A DNA stretch of 64,000 bases from Hyperoodon ampullatus (taxonomy: Eukaryota; Chordata; Mammalia; Artiodactyla; Ziphiidae): positions 6,438,001-6,502,000 of the forward strand of contig OX457075.1 in NCBI GenBank assembly GCA_949752795.1, read 5' to 3'. Shown here one piece after another: positions 26,061 to 38,921 of the stretch. Both the position numbers and the translations under genes were made by a program. Position 1 is the first letter of the stretch. Each line of letters opens with the position of its first letter. The notes beneath the pieces are model-generated. The model was given only the letters and a program-made list of their open reading frames with translations, ran no database searches and had not been told where the DNA came from.

Positions 26061-26370
26061 GTGGGTAGAGTTTAGACCCACTGCAAAGTTAGAGAGAACA
26101 GTTCCCAAGACTGTCCTCATTTCTTTCACCAATCTCAAGTTCAGTGGATTCCCAAAACCACCCTCAGGTTTTATAATTTACTGGAAGAACTCACAGAACT
26201 CACTGAAAGCTGTTATACTCACAGTTATGGTTTATTATATGGAAAGGATACAAACTAAAATCAGTCAAGAGAAAAAGCACTGAGGACAGAATCCAGGAGA
26301 AGCATTAAACATGGAGCTTCTACTGCCTTTATGACATGGAATCACAGCCATATTACTCTCCCAGCACTGA
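26061..26370. mobile_element. LTR-like fragment
   Basis: ACTCACAGAACTCACTGAAA, CACAGTTATGGTTTATTATA and AAAGGATACAAACTAAAATC follow a widespread mammalian LTR consensus that I recall but cannot name with certainty (ERVL/MaLR class). There is no coding part. Confidence 0.45.
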
Positions 26371-27454
26371 TATGTGATACTTCCTAACTCATTCTATGAG
26401 GTCAGTACTAGCCTAATATCAAGCCTAGACAAAGTAAAATTACATATCAATAAATCTATAGATCTCATCAATAAATCTACAGATCAATCAATCAATAACT
26501 AGATCTCATAAACATAGATGCAAAATTCCTCAACAAAAAATTAGGAAATTGAATCCAACAATGTGTAAAAATAATTATATACTACAACCAAATGGGATTT
26601 ATCACAAGTATGCAAGGCTGATTTATTATGCAAACATCCATTAATATAATCCATCATATTGACAGGCTGAAGAATAAAAATCAGTGACCATAACAATTGC
26701 TGTAGAAAAAGCACTTGACAAAATCCAAACTCACTTATACAAAATGTTAGCAAACTAGGAATAGAGGGAACTTCTTCAATTTGGTAACATCTGGAAAAAA
26801 ATCTGTGGCTAATATCACAGTTATGGTGAGAAACTATAAGCTTTCCTCCTAAAAAAGAAACAAGGCAAGGATGCCCCCTCTCACCACTCCCTTCAACATC
26901 TTACTGGAAGTCCTAGCTAATGCAATAAGACTAGAAAATGAAGTGAAAATATACAGGGGGGAAAGAAACAAAAACTATTTTTGTCCATAGATTACATGAC
27001 TGCCTATGTAAAGAAAATACCAAATAATTAGCCAAAGAACAATAACAATAAAAGCCTCCTGTGACTAATAAACAATTATAGCAAGGTTGCTGGAAATTGT
27101 TTTCCTTTACACCAACAATGAAAAATAAAAATTTGAAATAAACACAATACCATTTGCATTAGCATCAAAACAATGAAGTACTTGGGAATAGTCCTAAAAA
27201 AATTTTACAGGATCGATACGAGAAAAACTACAAAACTGGATGAAGAAAATCAAAGAAGGTATAAATAAATGGAGAGATAGTCCATGTTCATGGATAGGAA
27301 GACTAAATATTGTTAAAATGTCAGTTCTTCACAACTTGATGTAGAGATTCAGTGCAATTACAATAAAAAATCCAGCAATTATTTTGTGGACATAGTCAAA
27401 CTGATTCTAAAGTTTATATGGAAAGGCAAAAGACTCAGAGTAGACAACCTAATG

Positions 27455-27527
27455 CTGAGGAAGAGAAGGAAGAAGAACAAGAAGAGGCAGAAGAGGAAGA
27501 GAAGGAGGAAGAGGAGGAGGAAAATTG
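27455..27527 (+). repeat. Purine (GAA/GAG)n tract
   Basis: About 73 nt of almost pure purine, AAGAGGAAGAGAAGGAGGAA style, grown where L1 reads GAAGGAGAAGAACAAAG. A 60-codon Lys/Arg-rich frame here is an artefact of the repeat. Confidence 0.85.
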
Positions 27528-27778
27528 AAGGACCAAAAGTACCAGCTTCAAAACTTAATAAAAACTAGAATAGTGGCAGTGTAGTATGCACAAAAGAATG
27601 GACAAAGAGTTTAGGACAAAATGGAGACCCCAGAAATAGGCCTACACAGAGATAACAAAATCTTTGTTAATGGAGTAAATGCAACTCAATGGAGAATTAT
27701 CAATAAGTGGTGTTGGAACAACTTGGGCACATTCACAAGGAAAATAATGACGCTAGACACTGACCCTACACCTTTCTC

Positions 27779-27797
27779 ACACACACACACACACACA
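27779..27797 (+). repeat. Short (CA)n tract
   Basis: Nine CA units inside the old L1. Confidence 0.85.
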
Positions 27798-27890
27798 AAT
27801 AATAACTCAAATGGGTCATAAGCCTAAAACTAAAATCCAAACTATAAAATTTCTAGGGGCTTAGATTTACGGGGGTAAATCTCCTCTTAA

Positions 27891-30800
27891 GTGCTCTTCC
27901 ACAATAAATAAATAGGAATAATACCAATATTAAACAAATTCTTTCAGAAAGTAGGGGTAAGGGAGCACGTTCCAACTCATTTTATGAGTCCAGAATTACC
28001 CTGACACCAAAACCAGAAGAAAAGATTGCAAGAAAAGATAAAACTACAGACAATTCCCTTGTTAAAATAAGTGCCATAACCCTGAACAAAACATTGGCAA
28101 ATTTTTAATTTATATATATACATATAAATTTATATATATTAAATAACCCAAGTGAGGCTAATCTCAGGACTGCATGATGGCTGGGTTAGCACTCAAAAAC
28201 CAATGAATGAAATGTATCATATTAATAATAGAATAAAAACAGAAAATTCATATGATCAGCTCAATAGACACAGAAATATTTGGCAATATTCAACACTAAT
28301 TCTTCATTGAAAATTCTCAACTAAGATTATACTTAATGGAGAGAAATTGAAAGCATTTCCCCTAAGATCAAGAACAGGGCAATAACGCCCTCTCTCAATA
28401 TGCCTATTCAGTTTAGTACTGGAAGACCTAGCTAGAGCAATTGGTCAAGACAAAAAAAATTTAAAGTCATCCAAATAAAAAGAGAAGAAGTAAAACTGTG
28501 GTTATTTGCTGATGATATGATCCTACATACAGAAAATCTCAAAGAACCAGTCAAAAAACTGTTTGAATTAATCAATGATTTCAGTAAAGTGGCAAGATAC
28601 AAAATCAACATACAGAAATCAATCACATTCCTTTACATTAATAATGAAGCATCTGACAAAGAAATTTAAAAAAAAAAATCCCATTCACAATAGCATGAAA
28701 AACAATAAAATATTTAGGAATAATTTTAACCAAGAAAGTGAAAGATCTGCATAATGAAAACCACAAAACTTTGCTGAAGGAAATCAAAGAAGACATGAAG
28801 AAATGGAAAGATACCCCATGTTCATGGATTGGAAGAATTAATATTGTTAAAATGGCTATAGTACCCAAAGCCATCTACAGAGTCAACATAATCCCCGTAA
28901 AAATACCAAAGGTATTTCTCACAGTAATAGAGAAAACAATCCTAAAATTTGTGTGGAAACCCAAGACTCCAAATAGTGATTCTGAGAAGAAAAAGAAAAA
29001 AAAAAAAACTGGAGGTATCATGCTTCTGAATTTCAAAGTAAACTACAAAGCCATAGTAATAAAAACCATATGTGTGTGAAAGTACAAAAGATCCCCAACA
29101 GCCAAATCAATCTTGAGAAAGAAGAACAAAGCTGAAAGTATCACACTTCTTGATTTCAAATTACAGCTGGTCCTCCATATCTGTGGGTTCTGAATCCATG
29201 CATTTGAACAACCTTAGATTGAAAATATACAGAAAAAAATCCAGAAAGTTCCAAAGAGCAAAACTTAAATTTGCTGCATTCTGGCAACTATTTATGTAGC
29301 ATTTACTTACAAATATTTACATATCATTTACATTGTATTAGGTATTATAAGTAATCTAGAGATGATTTAAAGTATATGGGAGTATGTGGGTAGGTTATCT
29401 GCCATTTTATAAAAGGGATTTGAACATCCATGGATTTTGGTATACCTTAAGGGTCCTAGAACCAATCCCTTGTAGATATCGAGGAATGACTGTTTCCTAC
29501 AAAGCTACAGTAATCAAAACGGTATGTTTTGTTTCCTACAAAGCCACAATAAGCAAAATAGGATGGTACTAGCACAAAAACAGACTCACAGATCAATGGA
29601 CCAGAACTGAGAGCACAAAAGTAAACCCATACATACACAGACAATAAACTTACAATGAAGGAACAAAGAATATACAATAGAGAAAGGAGAGTCTCTTCAA
29701 CAACTGGTGGGAAAACTATACAGTCACATGCAAAAGAAAGAAACTAGACCAATACCTTACACCATACACAAAAATGAACACAAAATGGATTAATTTGAAT
29801 ATAAGACATGAATTCACAAAATTCCTAGAAGAAAACATAGGCAATAATCTCACTGATATCAGTCTCAGTAAGGTTTTTGTGGAACCACTCCAAAGGCAAG
29901 AGAAACAAAAGCAAAATAAACAAATGGGACTATATCAAGCTAAAATTCTTCTTCACAGAAAAGAAAACCATCTCAAAATGAAAAAGAAACTTACTGAATG
30001 AAAATATATTTTCAAATCATATAACTGATAAGGGCTTAATATCCAAAATACATAAAGAGCTTATACAACTCAAAACAAAGTAATAAACAACCTGACTAAA
30101 AAACAAGCACAGAAACTGAACAGACATTTTTCCAAAGAAAACATATAGATGGCCAACAGGCACATGAAAAGATAATCAACAAAACTAATTATTAGGGAAA
30201 TGCAAATCAAACCACAATGAGATATCACCTCACACCTGTTAGAATAACTATTATCAAAAAGAAAAAATAACAAATGTTGGAGAAGATATGGAAAAAGGGA
30301 ACCCTTACACTGTTAATGGGACTGTAAATCAGTACAGCCACTATGAAAAACAATGGTGATTACTCAAAAAATTAAGAATTGCCATACAACCTAGCTATTC
30401 CACTTCTGGGTATTTATCCAAAGAATACAAAAACACTAGTTAGAAAAAAATATATGCACTCCTATGCTTATTGCAGCATTATTTATAACAGCCAAGATGT
30501 GGAAACAACCTAAGTGTCCACTGATGGATGAATGGATAAAGAAGACCTAGTATACATACACAGTGGAATACTTACTCATCCATAAAAATAATGAAATCTT
30601 GCCTTTTGCGACATGGATGGACCTTGAAGGTATTATGCTAAGTGAAATAAGTCACATGAAGAAAGACAGATACCATATGATTTCATTCATATCTGAAATC
30701 TAAAAACAAAACAAATGAACAAACAAACAAAAAACACACACACAAAAAAAGCCAACAAAATAAAACCAAAAAACGTCACAGATGCAGAAATCAGATTAGT

Positions 30801-30960
30801 GGTTACCAGAAGGGAAGGGGGTTAGGAGGTAAGAGAAACAGGTGAAGGGAGTCAACTATACGGTGATGGATGGTAAGGAGACTTGTGGTGCTGATCACTT
30901 TGTAGTGTATACAGATGTTGAATTATAGTGCTGTACACCTGAAACTTATATAATAAAACA
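27891..30960 (+). mobile_element. Old L1, ORF2 3' part to 3' end
   Basis: L1 text from the RT region (TTTATGAGTCCAGAATTACC) through the palm (TTTGCTGATGATATGATCC at about 28505), the 113-codon open piece 28738-29079, the C-terminal region and the 3' UTR, ending at (CAAA)n near 30970. It is interrupted by a MER2-like element at 29165-29490. Confidence 0.8.
29165..29490 (-). mobile_element. MER2-like (Tigger-type) nonautonomous DNA element
   Basis: The segment carries TGGTCCTCCATATCTGTGGG at one end and GGTCCTAGAACCAATCCCTT plus ATATCGAGGAATGACTGT at the other, the two TIR-side sequences of MER2. Its middle keeps GTATTAGGTATTATAAGTAA. TA-containing L1 text flanks it (CAAATTA / TTTCCTACAAAG), so it is a DNA-transposon insertion in an L1. 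It is internally deleted relative to MER2 as I remember it. Confidence 0.75.
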
Positions 30961-32390
30961 AACAAACAAACACCAGTATGGTACTGGGACAAAAATAGAC
31001 ATGTAAACCAATTAAACAGAATAGAAAGCCCAAAACTCAACCACGGCATATATGGTCAACTAATATTCAACAAGGGATGCAAGGATATACAATGGGGAAA
31101 AGACAATCTCTTTAATAAGTAGTGCTGGAAATCTGGACAGCTACATTAAAAGAATAAAACTGAAACATTTTCTTAAACCATATATTAAAATAAACTCAAA
31201 ATGGATTAAAGACATAAATATAAGACCAGAAAACATAAAACTCCTAGAAGAAAACATAGGCAGAACACTCTGACATGAACTGCAACAATATTTTTTGGAT
31301 CTGTCTCTTAAGGCAAAGAAAACAAAAATAAACAGATGGGACCTAATTAAACTTAAAGGCTTTTGTCCAGCACAGGAAACCACTGACCAAAGCAAAAAAC
31401 AACTTATTGAATGTGAGAAAATGTTTGCAAATAATATGCCTGATAAGAAGTTAATATCCAAAATATATAAACAGCTCATACAACTCAATATCCAAAAAAC
31501 AAATAACCTGATTTAAAAATCGGCAGGAGACCTGAATACACATTTTTCCAAAGAAAACATACAGATGGCCAATAGGCACATGAAAAGATGCTAACAACAC
31601 TAATCATTAGGGAAATGCAAATCAAAACCACGATGAGATATCAACTCACGTGTCAGAATCGCTATCGTCAAAAAGATCACAAATAACAAATGTTGGCAAG
31701 TAAGTGGAGAAAAGAGAACCCTTGTACACTGTTTCCCACTATGGAAAACAGTATGGAGGTTCCTCAAAAAAAACCCTAAAAATCAAGCTACCATATGATC
31801 CAGCAATTCCACTCCTGAATATATATCCAAAGAAAACAAAAACATTAATTCAAAAATACACATGCACCCCAATGTTCATAGAAGCATTATTTACAATTGC
31901 CAAGATGTGGAAGCAACATAAGTGTCCATCAACAGATGAATGGATAAAGAAGACGTGGTATACATATACAATAGAATATTACTCGGCCATAAAAAAGAAT
32001 AAAATTTTTCCATTTGCAACTACATAGATGGACCTAGAGGGTATTATGCTCAGTGAAATAAGTCAGAGAGACAAAGACAAGTACTCTATGTTATCACTTA
32101 TATGTGGAATACAAAAAATAAAACAAATGAATGAATATGACAAAGCAGAAACAGATTCCCAGATATAGAGGTCAAACTCCTGGTTACCAGTGGGGAAAGG
32201 GAAGAGGAGGAAGATGGAATTAAGAGGTACAAATTACTACGTATAAAATAAATAAGCTCCAAAAATACATTATACAGCACAGGGGAACATAGCCCTTTTT
32301 TAAATAACAACTTTAAATGAAGTACAGTCTATAAAAATATTTAATCACTATGTTGTATGCCTAAAACTAATATAATATTTTAGATCATTG
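30961..32390 (+). mobile_element. L1 3' fragment
   Basis: Starts CACCAGTATGGTACTGGGAC in the ORF2 C-terminal region and runs to the 3' UTR end near 32390 (GCCTAAAACTAATATAAT). Confidence 0.8.
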
Positions 32391-33215
32391 ATACTCAATG
32401 AAAGAAAAAGATATATGCACCCATATGTTCACTGCAGCATTATTTACAATAACTAAGATATGGAAGCAAACTAAGTGCCTATCAATAGATAAATGCATAA
32501 AGAAGATGTGGTACATATATACAATGGAATATTACTCAGCCATAAAAAAAGAATGAAATTTTACCATTTGTAAAAACATGGATGGGGCTCCCCTGGTGGC
32601 ACAGTGGTTGAGAGTCTGCCTGCCGATGCAGGGGACACGGGTTCGTGCCCCGGTCCAAGAGGATCCCACATGCCGTGGGGCGGCTGGGCCCGTGAGCCAT
32701 GGCCGCTGAGCCTGCGCATCCGGAGCCTCTGCTCCGCAACGGGAGAGGCCACAGCAGTGAGAGGCCCACGTACCGCAAAAAAAAAAAAAAAACACGGATG
32801 GACCTAGAGGGTATTATGTTAGGTGAAATAAGTCAGACAGAGAAAGACAAATACCTTATGATTTCACTTTTATGTGGAATCTAAAAATATAACAAATGAA
32901 CAAACATAGAAAGACAGAAACAGAGTTATAGATACAAAGAACAAAGAGGTGGTTGCCAGAGGGAAGGGGTTTGGGGAGAGGAAAGAAATAGGTGAGGGAG
33001 ATTAAGAGGTACAAAATTCTAGTTGCAAAATAAATGAGTCATGAGTATAATATGTACAGTGTGGGGAACATAGTCAATAACTATGTAATATCTTTATATG
33101 GTGACATATCATAACTAGACTTATCAAGATGATCATTTTGAAATGTATAGAATATTGATTCACTATGTTGTGTAACAGGAATTAACACAGTGTTGTAGGT
33201 CAATTTAAAAAATGA
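32391..33215 (+). mobile_element. L1 3' fragment with SINE inside
   Basis: A second L1 3' end starting at the CACTGCAGCATTATTTACAA block and running to ACACAGTGTTGTAGGTCAAT near 33200. Interrupted by the CHR SINE at 32585-32791. Confidence 0.8.
32585..32791 (+). mobile_element. CHR-type SINE
   Basis: GGGGCTCCCCTGGTGGCACA start, B-box GGTTCGTGCCCC, A-tail of about 15. Target-site duplication ACATGGATGG / ACACGGATGG. Confidence 0.92.
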
Positions 33216-34040
33216 AAAAATCTCTATCTGAATTGTACCAATGCAATGCTTGTGTACATTTGCAAACATTCATCCACCTGTATACTTTTAGTTGTTGTAT
33301 TTTATTGTATGCAGATGATGCCTCCAAGAAAATTGATTTAAAAACAGATGAAGAGTAAAAAGGGAGGACTTGTTCTACCAAATGGTGAAACATAATATAA
33401 AGGCACAGTATTAAAACAATGTGATATGAGTACAAGTTTGTTCTGACCCATGCATGTATCAAATCCTAATATCATTTCTATCTTATGATCATGAACATTT
33501 ATGATACTTGCAGTACTGCTGCAAAAACTGAACTGTCTAGAAGCATTACACCCTGGACCTTTTGCATTCATTATATTTTCTCTAGGGCTTCTCTACCAAG
33601 TGAGTAATCAAAATCACCCAATGTTCAGACTGTAACTTTAACAGTCTTCCCTCCCCATACTGCTGATTCCATTGTGAGGCAATACCCTAAAGGATACTTG
33701 ATGGTCTGTTCCCACATTAATCTTCAATAAGACACTTATCAAATGTCCAAAGGTTAAGCACAGGTTTGAAAGATTTTACATATTTAGTCTGGAACCAAAA
33801 GCTAATTGTAGACTTCCCTTTTTTCCTGTCAGCAATAATTTTTGGGGAATATTCTTATATTTGTCCAAAACTCTTCAACCTATTAAATCTAGATGGTGTA
33901 TTCTTGTATGTATTTCAAGCTTGATTTCATTACTGCCAATATTTTGCACAGTACTCAGTCATATTTGAGATATATAACATTTATGACAAAGAGTTGAACT
34001 AAAACAATAAATTTATCAATTTTCCAATTATCAGACTTAC
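33216..34040. other. Intron with a short L1 piece
   Basis: Mostly unassigned. 33350-33480 (GGGAGGACTTGTTCTACCAA) looks like a small old L1 ORF2 fragment. No splice-bounded exon seen before the ADAM donor at 34040. Confidence 0.45.
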
Positions 34041-34218
34041 TTCCTCAGTACCACAGTCACAGATTTCATTTCCCTCCACTCTGCCGTTCCCACAGATTGT
34101 TGCCGGAGCCCTCTGCATTTGTGGCTTATTCTGAAGACACTGGGCACCCATATTTGAAATGAAATTTTCAAAGTCACTCAAACTGCAACTGCTAAAAGTC
34201 TTCACACCACTGGATTGC
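34041..34218 (-). CDS. ADAM32: ADAM32-like exon: metalloprotease/disintegrin junction
   Basis: This 178-nt minus-strand exon follows an acceptor ATCTTTAG and ends at donor GTAAGT. Its first base completes the Met codon begun in the previous exon, then 59 full codons follow: QSSGVKTFSSCSLSDFENF, later CLQNKPQMQ and CGNGRVEGNEICDCGTEE. The first part is the C-terminal helix of the reprolysin fold (FSSCSxxDFxxF is a usual ADAM signature). CGNGxVExxExCDCGT is the N-terminal signature of the disintegrin domain. An open reading frame continues upstream through the intron (KYTAMTLYGFIFR), but the preceding exon ends in phase 2, so the TTTAG acceptor at 34220-34219 is the one that fits. The polypyrimidine tract is weak. 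The exon ends in phase 0, matching the next exon at 25434. Confidence 0.88.
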
Positions 34219-34400
34219 CTAAAGATGAATCCGTATAATGTCATGGCAGTATACTTCTGAAAACACAATTCTATATTATATAAGTTAATTTCAAAATGTT
34301 AAATTCAAGAGGTAATGATAACTGTTCATAACAAGTGCTCAGAGGCCAAAGTCATTCTGCAGGAGGTCATGTGATTTCATTCACTGGAATACATATCTTC
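34219..34400. other. Intron upstream of ADAM exon, unassigned
   Basis: No repeat recognised next to the weak acceptor of the 178-nt exon. Confidence 0.4.
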
Positions 34401-35490
34401 TTAAAACAAAATTAAGTTCAATAGGCAAAACTAAACAACCCAACTAGAAAATGGACAAAGGATTTGGATAGACATTTCCCCAAAGAAGACACATATAAAT
34501 AACCAACAGGTATGTTAAGAGGTTATCAATGTAAGTAATCATCAGAGAAATGCAAAAAAAAAAAAAAAAAAGACCTCACACCTGTTAAGATGGCTATGAT
34601 TCTTTAAAAAATAGATAAACAGTGCTGTCGAGGATGTGGAGAAATTGGAACCCTAGTACATTGTTTATGGAAATGTAAATTGGTCCAGGCTTTTTTTTTT
34701 TTTTTTTTTTTTTTTTTGCGGTACGTGGGCCTCTCACTGCCGTGGCCTCCCCCGTTGCAGAACACAGGCTCCGGACGCGCAGGCCCAGCGGCCACAGCTC
34801 ACGGGCCCAGCCGCTCCGTGGCACGCGGGATCCTCCCGGACCGGGGCACGAACCCGTGTCCCCTGCGTCGGCAGGCGGACCCTCAACCACTGCACCACCA
34901 GGGAAGCCCTGGTCCAGGCTTTTTTGAAAACAGGTGTGAGCTTCCTCAAAAAATTAAAACTAGAACTACCATATGATCCAGCAATCCTACTTCTGGGTAT
35001 ATATCTAAAACTATTGAAATCAGGATATATAAGTTATATCTGCACTCCCATGTTTATTGCAGCAATATTCACGACAGCAAAGATATGGAGTCAACCTAAA
35101 TGTCCACTGAAAGATGAATGGATAAAGAAAATGTGGTACATATCTGCAATGGAATATTATTCAGACTTAATAAAAAAAGAAGCAAGTCCTGCCATATGCA
35201 ACAACACAGAAAAACCTGGAGGACATTATGCTGAGTGAAATAAGCTAGTCACAGAAAGTGAAATACTTCATGCTTTCACTTATATGAGATATTTAAAACA
35301 GTCAAATCCATAGATGCAGAGTTGACAAGGGGCTAGGAGGAGGAGGAAATAGGGAGTTGTAAAATGGGTATAAAGTTTCAGTTATACAAGATGAATAAAT
35401 TATAGAGATCTGCTGTTCAACATAGTGCCTGTAGTTAAGTAATAAATTTAAAATTGGTTAAGAGAATTCCTGTTGAGTATTTCAACTACA
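34401..35490 (+). mobile_element. Old L1 3' fragment with inverted SINE inside
   Basis: L1 3' text (AGACATTTCCCCAAAGAAGA, then after the SINE CTACCATATGATCCAGCAAT and GATGAATGGATAAAGAAAAT) with an L1M-type 3' UTR to about 35490. A 15-nt A-tract lies at 34555-34571. Confidence 0.8.
34691..34908 (-). mobile_element. CHR-type SINE, minus strand
   Basis: Reads T-tract, GCGGTACGTGGGCCTCTCAC and ends CACCAGGGAAGCC, the reverse complement of the CHR body. Perfect target-site duplication TGGTCCAGGCT at 34681-34691 and 34910-34920. The only SINE here in the ADAM sense orientation. Confidence 0.95.
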
Positions 35491-38171
35491 ATTAAAAAAA
35501 TCAAGAACAGATTAGAGAATGACCAAGATTTTGGAGTAGGAGGACTCTAAGCTCACCTCCTCCCATGGGCACAACAAATTTACAACTATTTACAGAGCAA
35601 TTATTGATGAGAAAGACTAGAAGAGTAGCCGAAAAGATCTTCTACAACTAAAGATATGAAGAAGGAACCACAAGTAGATGGGTGGGAAGGGTGGAGACGT
35701 GGTAAAGGCAAGACCCATACCCCTGGGTGGGTGACCCACCAGTGAGCCAGTTCTAGCCTCCCTGAGACCAGCCACCCCCCCCCCACCAGCCAGCTCAACA
35801 CTCGCACAACCTCTCCCACCAGGGGATACCACCAGCCCTGGTATCTCCTGGACTCTGGCCCCACCAACCAGTGGGCAGACACCAGCCCCACCAGGACCAT
35901 CAGAGCCCTGCAGCCTGCCATGTCAGGACCCAGCTGACCCACCAGCAGGACAGCACCAGCCCCAGGACCCTCTGAGCTACACGAGTAGATTAACACCAGA
36001 TCTGGGACACCTCGGACCCCTTCATCAGCCAACCCGGGATCCAGCCCTGCTTATTAGCAGGCTGTCAACAGCTTTGGACACACTGGACCATGCAGTAAGC
36101 CATGTCAGGAACTGGTCCCACCCACCAGCAGACTGATACTAGATCCAGGACCCCTGGCCCCATAGCCACCCACCTCAATCCCAGGTCCACCCACCACTGG
36201 GCCAGCACTAGCACAGGACCCCATGGGTTTCCACAGTCAGCCACCTTGTGACACAGCTCCACCCACCAGTGGCCAGCAGCCTCCGAACAAGGCAGGGACT
36301 GGCAACCAACTGGACAGGGGGCCAGTCAGCCAAGTCTACCAGACCACCCACAGTAGTCAGCCTGTCACAATAGAAGGACCCTCACAGTCCTCTTAGGGGG
36401 ACCACTAGAGCATATAGCTCTGGGACCAGAGAGGAGTGTGCTGCTGTGACGCATAGGACATCTACAAAAGGTCACTTCTCCAAGTTCGGGAAACAACCAA
36501 ATACCAGATACATAGAAATAAAAACAGCAAATTAGGAAACATGAGGCAACAGAGGAATACATTCCAAATGAAGGAAAAAGATAAAACCCCAAAAGAAGAA
36601 CTGAGTGGAGTGGAGACAAGCAATCTACTTGATACAAAGTTCAAGGTAACAAACATAAAGATGCTCAAAAAATTCGGGAGAAGAATGGATGAACAGAGTG
36701 AGACATGAACAAAGAGTTAGAAAATTCAAAGAAGAAACAAAGAGAGATGAAGAATACAATACTTGAAATAAGAAATCTACCACAACGAATCAACAATAGG
36801 TTAGATGATACAGAGGAACAAATCAGTGAGCTAGAATAGAGTAGTGAAAAATCATTGAAGCTGAACAGGAAAAAGAAACATGTATAAAAAGAAATGAGGA
36901 CAGCTTAAGAGACCTCTGGGACGATATCAAGCATACTAACAGTCACATTATAGTAGTCCCAGAAGGAGAAGATAGAGAGAAAATGGGGCAGAGAACATAT
37001 TGTATTTGAAGACATAATAGCTGAAGACTTCCCTAACCTGGGAAAGGAAACAGACATCCAGGTACAGGAGTTACAGAGAGTCCCAAAGAGGCTCAACACA
37101 AAGAGGAACACACCAAGACACACTGTAGTGAAAATGACAAAAATTAAAGATAAAGACAGAATATTAAAAGCAGCAAGGAAAAAGCAACAAGTTACATACA
37201 AAGGAACTCCTGTAAGGCTATCATCTGACTTTATAGCAGAAACTCTGCAGGCCAGAAGAGAGTGGCACCGTATATTTAAAGTGATGAAAGGAAGAAAAAC
37301 TACAACCAAGAATACTCTAGCTGGCAAGGCTTTCATTCAGATTTGATGGCAAGATCAAAAGTTTTACAGACAAGCAAATGCCAATAAAAGAGCACCACCA
37401 AACCAGCTTTACAAGAAATGTTAAAGGAACTTCTCTATGTGAAAAAGAAAAGGCCACAACTAGAAATATGAAAATTACAAAAGAAAAAATCTTATAGGGA
37501 ACTTCAAATATACAATAAAGGTAATAAATCAACAGCTTATAAATCTAGTAGGAAGGTTAGAAGAAAAAAGTAGTAAAATCATCTACATCTACAATAAGTA
37601 GTTAAAGGATACACAAACAAAAAGGTGATGTCAAAACAGTAAACACTGGGGGTGGGAAGTAAAAATGCAGGGTTGTTAAAACGTGTTTGAACTTAAGAGA
37701 TCAGCAACTTAAAACAAGCATATATATATATTGCTATATACAAACCTCATGGTAATGACAAACCAAAAATCTATAGTAGATATACACACACAAAAGAGAA
37801 AGGCATCCAAACATAACACCAAATGTAGGCATCAAATCATAAGAAAAGAGAAAAAAGGAAGAGGACCTCAACAAAAAAGAACTACAAAAACAACTCCGAA
37901 ACAATTAACAAAATGGGAATAAGTACATACATATCAATAATTAATTTAAATGTAAATGGACTAAATGCTCCAATCAAAGGCACAGAGTGGCTGAATGGAT
38001 ACAAAAACAACACCCATACATATGCTTCCTACAAGAGACTCACTTCAGATCTAAACATATGACAAATCCACAGCTAATATCATACTCAAATGTGAAAAGC
38101 TGAAAGCATTTCCTCCAAGATCAGGAATAAGACAAGGATTTCCACCCCCACCAATTTTATTCAACATAGTA

Positions 38172-38921
38172 TTGGAAGTCCTAGCCGCAGCAATCAGACT
38201 AGAAAAAGAAATAAAAGGAATCCACATTGGGAACAAAGAAAGAAAACTGTCACTTTTTGCAGATGACATGATACTATATATAGAAAATCCTAAAGACACC
38301 ACCAAAAAACTACTAGAACTGATCAATGAATTCAGTAAATGTGCAGGATACAAAATTAACATACGGAAATGTGATACATTTCTATACATTAACAACAAAG
38401 TATCAGAAAGAGAAATTAAGAAAACAATCCCATTAACAATTGCTGTTAAAATGATCATACTACCCAAGGAAATCTATAGATTCAATGCAATTTCTATCAA
38501 AATATTAATGGCATTTTTCACAGAGCTAGAACAAATAATTATAAAATTTGTATGGAAGCACAACAGACTCCAAATAGCCACAGAAATCTTGAAAAAGAAC
38601 AGAGTTGGAGGTATCACACTCCCTGATTTCAAACTATGGTACAAAGTGCCAGTCATCCAACAAGTATGGTACTGGCACAAAAACAGACACATGGATAAGT
38701 GGAACAGAACAGAAAGCCCAGAAATAAACTCACACACTTATGGTCAATTAATCTATGACAAAGAAGGCAAGAATATAAAATGGAGAAAAGACGGCCTGTT
38801 CAATAAATTGTGTTGGGAAAACTGGACAGCTACATGCAAAAGAAACAAACTAGACTACTCTCTCACACTATGTAGAAAAATAAATTCAAAACAGATTAAA
38901 GACTTAAATGTAAGACCTTAA
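38172..38921 (+). pseudogene. L1 ORF2 fragment, internally deleted RT
   Basis: 249 open codons beginning [20 protein letters not shown], with the FADD box intact in [18 protein letters not shown]. The thumb is shortened where [14 protein letters not shown] joins text that is about 45 residues apart in other copies here. No endonuclease or fingers remain. Not a functional gene. Confidence 0.8.

Larger units (their letters stand above)
26371..27890 (+). mobile_element. Old L1 ORF2 fragment
   Basis: Diverged RT text (ACAATTGCTGTAGAAAAAGC, AGATTACATGACTGCCTATG for the FADD region, ATGGAGAGATAGTCCATGTT) to the ORF2 C-terminal part (AATAAGTGGTGTTGGAACAA). It contains the purine tract 27455-27527 and a (CA)n tract at 27779-27797. 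No frame is usable. Confidence 0.75.

Noticed and set aside
27386..27568. 60-codon Lys/Arg-rich protein
   Set aside because: Product of the purine microsatellite inside a dead L1.
34219..34258. Upstream extension KYTAMTLYGFIFR of the 178-nt ADAM exon
   Set aside because: An acceptor TTTTCAG at about 34258 looks good, but the exon before ends in phase 2 and only the TTTAG at 34220-34219 restores both phase and the expected M-QSSGV text.
35601..36262. Pro/Gly-rich frames near 35.6-36.3 kb
   Set aside because: L1 5' UTR with CCACCAG repeats; chance frames.
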